From positions 1 through 10,256 of the forward strand of contig JALXBY010000364.1 in assembly GCA_026991215.1 (NCBI GenBank): a stretch of 10,256 nucleotides of DNA, written 5' to 3'. The notes under the pieces were generated by a model. It did no database searches, was not told the DNA's origin, and was given only the letters and a program-made list of their open reading frames with translations. Position numbers and translations under genes: made by a program. Shown here one piece after another: positions 6,043 through 10,256 of this stretch. Position 1 is the stretch's first letter, and every line of letters begins with the position of its first letter. This DNA is from Anaerolineales bacterium (lineage in GTDB: Bacteria > Chloroflexota > Anaerolineae > Anaerolineales > DRMV01).

Positions 6043-7401
6043 ATGCGACGTGCGCGCGTTGCCGCCGCCCTCTTCGCCCTGGTGGTGTTGGGCGTCTTCG
6101 GGTACCTGACCTGGATTTCCGGCCGGGACCAGCGGGGCCCGTTGCGGCTTTCCGGCACCATCGAGGCCGAAGAAGTGCGGGTGGCCCCGGAACTGGGGGG
6201 CCGGGTTCAGGAACTCCTGGTGGCCAAGGGCGAGGAAGTAAAGGCCGGCCAGGTGCTCTTCCGCCTGGACCCCACCCTGCTTCAGGCCCAGCTGGACCAG
6301 GCCCGGGCCGCCCGCGACGCAGCCCAGGCCCAGGTGGACCTGGCCCAGGCCCGGCTGGAACTGGCCCGCCTGCAGTACGAGCAGGTCCGCCGGCAGGCCC
6401 GGCTGGCCGAGGCCCCCAACCGGCTCCAGGCCTGGACCCAGCAACCGCCCGCGGACTTCACCCTGCCCGGCTGGTATTTCACCAAGGAAGAACGCATCCG
6501 GGCCGCCCAGAAGGAGGTGGACGCGGCCGCCCAGGCCCTGGAGCAGGAAAAGGCCAACCTGCAGCAGCTGCTGGAAAGCACCGGCGGGCAGCAACTCCTT
6601 GAAGTGGAAGCCCGCCTGGCCGAGGCCCGGGCCCGCTATGAACTGGCCAAAGCCCTGCTCGACCGGGCCAAACAGGCCAAAGACAACCAGGCCCTTCAGG
6701 ACTACGCCCAGAAACTCTTCGACGAGGCCCTGAACGCGCTGGAATCGGCCCAGACCGAATACGACCGCCTGCTCACCACCCAGGCGGCCAGGGACGTGCT
6801 GGAGGCCCGGGCCCGGGTCATCGTGGCCCAGGAACGCTACGACGCCGCGCTGGAGCGCCTCTACAGCCTGCAGACCGGTGACCAGGCTCCGGAGGTCCGC
6901 CTGGCCCGGGCGCAACTTCGGGAGGCCGAGACCGCGCTGGCCCAGGCCAAAGCCGCCCTGGCCCAGGCCGAAGCCCAGGTCCAGTACCTGGAGACCCAAC
7001 TGGAACGGCTCACCGTGACCGCGCCGGTGGACGGCGTGGTCCTTTCCCTGGATGCCCGCGTTGGGGAAGTCGTGCAGCCCGGGGTGCCCGTGCTCACCAT
7101 CGGGGACCTGGCCCGGCTGACCCTGCGGGTCTATGTGCCCGAGACCCGGCTGAACCAGGTGCGCCTGGGCCAGGTGGTGGACCTGACCGTGGACGCCTAC
7201 CCCGGACGGGTGTTCCCGGCGAAGGTGGTGTACATTTCCGACCGGGCGGAGTTCACGCCCCGCAACGTGCAGACGCCCGAAGAGCGCAAGGCCACCGTGT
7301 TCGCGGTGGAACTGGAAATTCAGGACCCCACCGGCCGGCTGAAGCCCGGTATGCCGGCCGACGTGGTGTTCCCCGAAGTCCCCGCGGGGTCCTCGGGGTA
7401 A
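6043..7401 (+). CDS. HlyD/YbhG-type membrane fusion (periplasmic adaptor) protein
   Basis: A 452-residue adaptor of the efflux membrane fusion family. It has a signal anchor at about 4-24 and a first half-motif of the biotinyl-lipoyl domain (GTIEAEEVRVAPELGGRV, 38-55, then KGEEVKAGQVLFRLD). A very long Ala/Gln/Glu/Arg-rich coiled-coil hairpin follows (about 78-322), then the second lipoyl half (VTAPVDGVVLSLDARVGEVV, 325-344), and a beta-barrel region with VYVPETRLNQVRLGQ and EFTPRNVQTPEER (403-415), close to YbhG-type adaptors. Such proteins join an inner-membrane transporter, usually an ABC-2 or MFS pump, to an exit path. The start was set at 6043 because AGGAGG lies nine bases upstream and the anchor follows directly; an earlier ATG at 5980 lies inside the leader hairpin. 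No transporter gene flanks it: dprA starts 28 nt downstream. Confidence 0.9.
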   Translation: MRRARVAAALFALVVLGVFGYLTWISGRDQRGPLRLSGTIEAEEVRVAPELGGRVQELLVAKGEEVKAGQVLFRLDPTLLQAQLDQARAARDAAQAQVDLAQARLELARLQYEQVRRQARLAEAPNRLQAWTQQPPADFTLPGWYFTKEERIRAAQKEVDAAAQALEQEKANLQQLLESTGGQQLLEVEARLAEARARYELAKALLDRAKQAKDNQALQDYAQKLFDEALNALESAQTEYDRLLTTQAARDVLEARARVIVAQERYDAALERLYSLQTGDQAPEVRLARAQLREAETALAQAKAALAQAEAQVQYLETQLERLTVTAPVDGVVLSLDARVGEVVQPGVPVLTIGDLARLTLRVYVPETRLNQVRLGQVVDLTVDAYPGRVFPAKVVYISDRAEFTPRNVQTPEERKATVFAVELEIQDPTGRLKPGMPADVVFPEVPAGSSG

Positions 7402-7429
7402 CACCCTTCCACCGGAGGAAAGCCTCGGC

Positions 7430-8524
7430 ATGGGCCTGAGCCAGGAAGAACGGGTCGCGTGGGTGGCCCTGAGCCAGGTCAGGGGCATTGGACCCAGCAG
7501 TTTCCGGCGGGTGCTGGAGGTCTTTGGCTCGGCCCGGGAAGCCTTGGCGCGGCCTTTGGCCGACTGGCAGGCCCAGGGCTTTCGGGAACGCCTGTTCCCC
7601 CACCTGCAGGAAGCGCGCGCCCGCCTGGACGCCCTGGCCCAGGCCATGGCCCGCTGGCAGGAAAAGGGCATCCGGGTGGTGACCTGGGAGGACCCGGACT
7701 ACCCGCCCCGGTTGAAGCACATCCCCCAGGCGCCGCCGGTGCTCTACGTACGGGGCCGCTGGGAACCCCAGGACGATTGGGCCGTGGCGGTGGTGGGCAC
7801 CCGCAAGCCCACGCCCTATGGCCGGCGGGTCGCGCTGGATGTGGCCCGGTTCCTGGCCGAACGGGGCGTGACCGTGGTCAGCGGCCTGGCCCGGGGCATC
7901 GACGGCCTGGCCCACAAAGCCGCGCTGGAGGCCGGCGGCCGCACCATCGCGGTGCTGGGCAGCGGCGTGGACGTCATCTACCCGCCCGAACACCGGGACC
8001 TGGCCCAGCGCATCGTGGACCAGGGCGCGCTGTTCAGTGAGTACCCGCCCGGCACCCGGCCTGAGGCCATGAACTTCCCCGCCCGGAACCGGTTGATTTC
8101 CGGCATGAGCCAGGCTGTGGTCGTGGTCGAGGCCGGGGAACAGAGCGGCGCGCTGATTACCGCGGCCTTTGCCGCGCAGCAGGGTCGGGACGTGGTGGCC
8201 GTGCCTGGTTCCATCTACAGCCCCAAAAGTCAGGGCACCCTGCGGTTGATTCAGCAGGGCGCGTTCCCCCTCCGCCGCCTCGAGGACCTGAGCGAGGTGC
8301 TGCGCCTTTCCCTGCTCCCCCAGCAGCAGAAGGCCCGCCAGAGCCTCCCCCAGGACCCCATGGAACAGCGCCTTTGGGAAGCCCTGCAGGAACCCATGCA
8401 CATCGACGACCTGGCCGTGCACACCGGCCTCCCCAGCGCCCAGGTGAGCGCGCTGCTGACGTTGATGGAACTCAAGGGCCTGGTCCGCCAGGTCGGTCCC
8501 ATGACCTACGTCGCCCAACGCTAA
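7430..8524 (+). CDS. dprA: DNA-processing protein DprA
   Basis: DprA loads RecA onto single-stranded DNA brought in by natural transformation. The 364-residue protein has an N-terminal helical/HhH-like region (1-75, with VRGIGPSSFRRVL) and a Rossmann-like core with VVGTRKPTPYG (121-131), SGLARGIDGLAH (151-162), VLGSGVDVIYPPEH (175-188), FPARNRLISGMS (216-227) and VEAGEQSGALITA (233-245). A C-terminal winged helix (about 308-361, with MHIDDLAVHTGLPSAQVSALLTLMELKGLV) completes it. All domains are present and the length is normal, so it looks intact. The ATG at 7430 has GGAGG eleven bases upstream. It lies 28 nt after the membrane fusion gene, probably on the same transcript, though the two have no obvious shared job. 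comEA at 1831-2439 supports a working uptake pathway. Confidence 0.96.
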   Translation: MGLSQEERVAWVALSQVRGIGPSSFRRVLEVFGSAREALARPLADWQAQGFRERLFPHLQEARARLDALAQAMARWQEKGIRVVTWEDPDYPPRLKHIPQAPPVLYVRGRWEPQDDWAVAVVGTRKPTPYGRRVALDVARFLAERGVTVVSGLARGIDGLAHKAALEAGGRTIAVLGSGVDVIYPPEHRDLAQRIVDQGALFSEYPPGTRPEAMNFPARNRLISGMSQAVVVVEAGEQSGALITAAFAAQQGRDVVAVPGSIYSPKSQGTLRLIQQGAFPLRRLEDLSEVLRLSLLPQQQKARQSLPQDPMEQRLWEALQEPMHIDDLAVHTGLPSAQVSALLTLMELKGLVRQVGPMTYVAQR

Positions 8525-8533
8525 CCCACCTCC

Positions 8534-8638
8534 AACCAACGACCAACGACCAACGACCATCGACCATCGACGAACGACGAACGACGAACGACCATCGACC
8601 ACCAACCATCGACCACCGACGAACGACCATCGACCATT
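8534..8638 (+). repeat. 15-unit heptamer tandem array (GACCAAC / GACCATC / GACGAAC)
   Basis: The whole stretch reads in strict 7-bp phase. After an imperfect first unit, 14 heptamers run from 8541 to 8638, mostly GACCAAC, GACCATC, GACGAAC or GACCACC. Variation is almost confined to bases 4-6 of the unit. The array fills most of the gap between dprA and the sigma factor gene and stops 5 bp before the putative -35 element at 8644. It holds no credible gene. Heptanucleotide tandem repeats of this general kind are known from filamentous cyanobacteria; a role here is unknown. Confidence 0.9.
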
Positions 8639-8643
8639 TTCCC

Positions 8644-8671
8644 TGTAACAACCCCCAAAAACTTTCGTTTT
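8644..8671 (+). promoter_or_regulatory. ECF-type promoter of the sigma factor gene
   Basis: TGTAAC (8644-8649), a 16-bp spacer, then CGTTTT (8666-8671) fits the AAC-N16-CGT plan of ECF sigma promoters. The same arrangement with the same flanking bases occurs at 9545-9572. Transcription would begin at about 8677-8680, almost on the start codon, so the mRNA would be leaderless or nearly so. Self-activation by the encoded sigma factor is inferred. Confidence 0.65.
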
Positions 8672-8682
8672 TTGGAATGCAC

Positions 8683-9249
8683 ATGCCGAGCCAAACGCCT
8701 CCCGACCACGAACTGGTGGCCCGTGCCCAACAGGGCGATGCCGACGCCTTTGGCGTACTGTACGACCGCTACGTGGACGACGTCTATCGGTTTTTCTATT
8801 ACCGCATCTTCGACCAACAGGAGGCCGAAGACCTGACGGAGACCACCTTCCTCAAGGCCTGGGAGCACCTGGACCGGCTGCGGGCCGAACCCGGGGTGAA
8901 TGTTCGGGCCTGGCTGCTGCGCATCGCCCGCAACTTGTGGATCGACCGCCATCGGGTGGCCAAGGACGTGGTGGCCTTAGACGCCCTCCCCTCCTTGCAG
9001 GACCCCGAAGATTCCCCGGAACGGCAGGCCCAGCAACACGAAGCCCGGGAGTGGCTGCTCCGGGCCCTGGCGCAACTCCCCGAACGCATGCGGGACGTGG
9101 TGGTCTACCGCTTCTTCCACGGGCTGAAGCCGGCGGAGATTGCCGAGTTGATGGACATGAGCGAGGCCAACGTCCGCATCTTGCAACACCGCGCGTTGCA
9201 ACGGATGCGCCGCTGGCTGGAGGCCCACGGGGTTCACCTGCACTTGTAG
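8683..9249 (+). CDS. ECF-like sigma-70 family RNA polymerase sigma factor
   Basis: The 188-residue protein has the two-domain ECF layout. Region 2 spans about 9-83: ELVARAQQGDADAFGVLYDRY, then EAEDLTETTFLKAWEHL and RAWLLRIARNLWIDRHR, covering the core-binding and -10-recognising helices. An acidic linker (about 90-118) leads to region 4 (about 120-178: LPERMRDVVVYRFFHGLKPAEIAELM, then MSEANVRILQHRALQRM, the -35-reading helix-turn-helix). There is no extra C-terminal domain. Two ATGs compete, 8677 (190 residues) and 8683. I prefer 8683 because the only purine-rich site (GGA at 8674) is at usable distance, but a leaderless message starting near 8677 would favour the first. The next gene, 32 nt downstream, encodes a membrane protein with a cytoplasmic N-terminal domain, the usual position of an anti-sigma partner. 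Confidence 0.92.
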   Translation: MPSQTPPDHELVARAQQGDADAFGVLYDRYVDDVYRFFYYRIFDQQEAEDLTETTFLKAWEHLDRLRAEPGVNVRAWLLRIARNLWIDRHRVAKDVVALDALPSLQDPEDSPERQAQQHEAREWLLRALAQLPERMRDVVVYRFFHGLKPAEIAELMDMSEANVRILQHRALQRMRRWLEAHGVHLHL

Positions 9250-9281
9250 GTCCACCATGACCCTGCCCTGGAGGAACGACC

Positions 9282-10256
9282 GTGATTCCCGAACACGTAC
9301 TTGAGGAATGCCTGCAGGCCCTGCAGCAGGGGGAAAGTCCGGAAGCGTGCCTGGCCCGGTACCCGGAGTACCGGGAGGAACTGGCGCCCCTGCTGACCCT
9401 GGCCGCGCGGCTGCCCGAAGCCGACGTGCGCCTGGAAGCCGACCGCCGCGCCGCGCTCAAAGCCCGGCTGATGCAACGCATCGCCCAAGAGCCGGCCTGG
9501 AAAGCGCGTCCCCACCCCTGGCCCCGAAAAAACCCCGAAATGCCTGTAACAACCGGGCCGGGAAATCGTTTGTTGGGGAGCAAAACACAAACACCCCACT
9601 ACACCAGGAGGTTGACCATGATTTGGGCGATTGTCGTTGCACTGATTGCGTTGGTAAGCGGTGGCGGCGTGGTCTATGCATCCCAGGACGCGCTGCCGGA
9701 CGAACCCCTCTATGCCGTAAAACTGGCCGTGGAGAACGTGCAGTTGCAACTGGCCTCCCCTGAAGAGCGGGTGCAGCTCCACCTGGAGTTCGCCGAACGT
9801 CGGTTGCAGGAAGTCCAGGCCCTGGCCCAGGAAGGCCGGGCGCAAGGGCTGGAGCGGGCCCTGGCCAACTACGAAGAGCACCTGCAGGGTGCCCTGGCGA
9901 TGGCCCAGCAGGTTTCCCAGGCCGACCCGGCCGTCTGGGAGCTGGTGACCGAACGGGTCCAACGGCACCAACAGCAACTGCAGCAGGTCCAGGCCATGAT
10001 GCAGAACCTGGGCCCGAACCCGGAGGCCATGCAGGCCGTGGAACAGCAGATGGAGCGCATGCAGGAGCAGTTCCAGCAGATGCAGGGCCAGGGTCAGGGC
10101 GGCATGCAGGGTGAGATGCAGGGTCAGGGTCAAGGCGAAATGCAGGGCGGCATGCAGGGCCAGGGCGAGATGAACGGCGAAATGCAGGGTGGTATGCAGG
10201 GCGAGATGCAGGGCCAGGGTCAGGGCGGCATGCAGGGTGAAATGCAGGGTCAGGGT
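9282..10256 (+). CDS. DUF5667-like single-pass membrane protein with Met/Gln/Gly-rich tail, probable sigma-factor partner; 3' end cut by window
   Basis: The frame opens at a GTG (9282, GGAGG seven bases upstream) and has no stop in 325 codons. Residues 7-40 form a helical cytoplasmic motif of the C-L-x4-G-x5-CLxxYPxxxxxL type (C10, C23, Y27, P28), often seen at the N-terminus of sigma-linked membrane proteins. An odd linker follows (about 75-112), ending in Arg-Arg, then a membrane segment (113-133). The outer helical domain (about 135-240) starts with ALPDEPLYAVKLAVENVQL, which resembles DUF5667, and includes HLEFAERRLQEVQAL. From 241 it turns Gln/Met-rich, and residues 267-325 are only Met, Gln, Gly and Glu plus one Asn. 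It may hold or regulate the sigma factor; this is inferred from position and topology. The linker uses A/T-ending codons unlike the flanks and contains a promoter-like site and a second ribosome binding site. Confidence 0.8.
   Translation, partial: MIPEHVLEECLQALQQGESPEACLARYPEYREELAPLLTLAARLPEADVRLEADRRAALKARLMQRIAQEPAWKARPHPWPRKNPEMPVTTGPGNRLLGSKTQTPHYTRRLTMIWAIVVALIALVSGGGVVYASQDALPDEPLYAVKLAVENVQLQLASPEERVQLHLEFAERRLQEVQALAQEGRAQGLERALANYEEHLQGALAMAQQVSQADPAVWELVTERVQRHQQQLQQVQAMMQNLGPNPEAMQAVEQQMERMQEQFQQMQGQGQGGMQGEMQGQGQGEMQGGMQGQGEMNGEMQGGMQGEMQGQGQGGMQGEMQGQG
9545..9572 (+). promoter_or_regulatory. Second ECF-type promoter, inside the membrane protein frame
   Basis: TGTAAC (9545-9550), 16 bp, then CGTTTG (9567-9572). 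It shares CTGTAACAACC and, at identical distance, TCGTTTnTTGG with the site in front of the sigma gene. Transcription would start about 40 nt before the ATG at 9618. Given the shared bases at both elements and exact spacing, recognition by the same sigma factor is likely but unproven. Confidence 0.6.
9606..9620 (+). promoter_or_regulatory. Internal ribosome binding site and in-frame ATG (short form of the membrane protein)
   Basis: AGGAGG (9606-9611) lies six bases before an ATG at 9618, which is in the same frame as the GTG at 9282 (336 bases, 112 codons). A product starting here begins directly with the hydrophobic segment MIWAIVVALIALVSGGGVVYAS, which ends in a VYA-S site resembling a signal peptidase site. 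It would lack the cytoplasmic domain. This is one of the strongest ribosome binding sites in the window and would be unusual as chance coding sequence. Confidence 0.55.
10078..10256 (+). repeat. Coding tandem repeat, 126-bp period, in the Met/Gln/Gly tail
   Basis: 10078-10130 and 10204-10256 are 53-bp copies that differ at one base (10115 G, 10241 A), offset by 126 bp or 42 codons. The stretch between them is built from shorter MQG, QG, GE and GG units. The second copy reaches the window edge, so more copies may follow. The protein stretch has eleven Met, six of the gaps being M-x3-M. The repeat keeps frame and would favour slippage or copy-number change. Confidence 0.85.

Noticed and set aside
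3706..7671. A 1321-codon open frame on the minus strand opposite three plus-strand genes
   Set aside because: Its product is Gly/Pro/His/Val-rich without motifs. It is a mirror of strong G/C codon bias in the Fe-S oxidoreductase, membrane fusion and dprA genes, all of which have clear family motifs.
8534..8638. CRISPR array
   Set aside because: The units are 7 bp with no spacers between them; no cas genes are present.
8525..8682. tRNA or small RNA gene in the gap before the sigma factor
   Set aside because: The sequence is fully explained by the heptamer array and the promoter; no cloverleaf or strong stem is visible.
9308..9763. Plus-strand open frame of 151 codons overlapping the membrane protein in another frame
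   Set aside because: It has no ribosome site and a Pro/Arg/Gly-rich product; the GTG frame at 9282 has a good ribosome site, recognisable helical domains and a membrane segment.

Overview
The window is GC-rich, densely coding bacterial DNA with strong G/C third-position bias and good Shine-Dalgarno sites. The gene set suggests a Chloroflexota member, possibly Anaerolineae-like: DUF951, a FadF-type ETF:quinone oxidoreductase, an ECF sigma factor paired with a DUF5667-like membrane protein, and GAC-rich heptamer arrays between genes. This placement is inferred from gene content and style, not from a search.

Left half (1-3790), all on the minus strand and transcribed right to left: yebC/pmpR-type regulator, ruvC, comEA, a DUF951 zinc-ribbon-like protein, a calcineurin-like metallophosphoesterase, and an rmlD-like sugar-nucleotide reductase that runs off the left edge. 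Most junctions are very tight (3, 60, 1 and 2 nt). The exception is a 94-nt gap between yebC and ruvC that holds a heptamer array. A TATAAT box lies upstream of yebC.

Right half (3916-10256), all on the plus strand: a membrane-anchored Fe-S oxidoreductase (FadF/HdrD-like), an HlyD/YbhG-type membrane fusion protein with no ABC partner in view, dprA, a 15-unit heptamer array, an ECF sigma factor, and a membrane protein with a cytoplasmic N-terminal domain, one membrane segment, an extracellular helical domain and a Met/Gln/Gly-rich tail that runs off the right edge.

The most interesting part is the sigma factor locus. Two near-identical ECF-type promoter candidates (TGTAAC-N16-CGTTT) are present. 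One is directly in front of the sigma gene. The other is inside the reading frame of the downstream membrane protein, followed by a strong ribosome binding site and an in-frame ATG exactly at the membrane segment. This suggests that the sigma factor activates itself and also drives a short form of its partner that lacks the cytoplasmic domain. comEA and dprA in the same window show that DNA-uptake machinery is encoded; nothing seen links it to the sigma locus.
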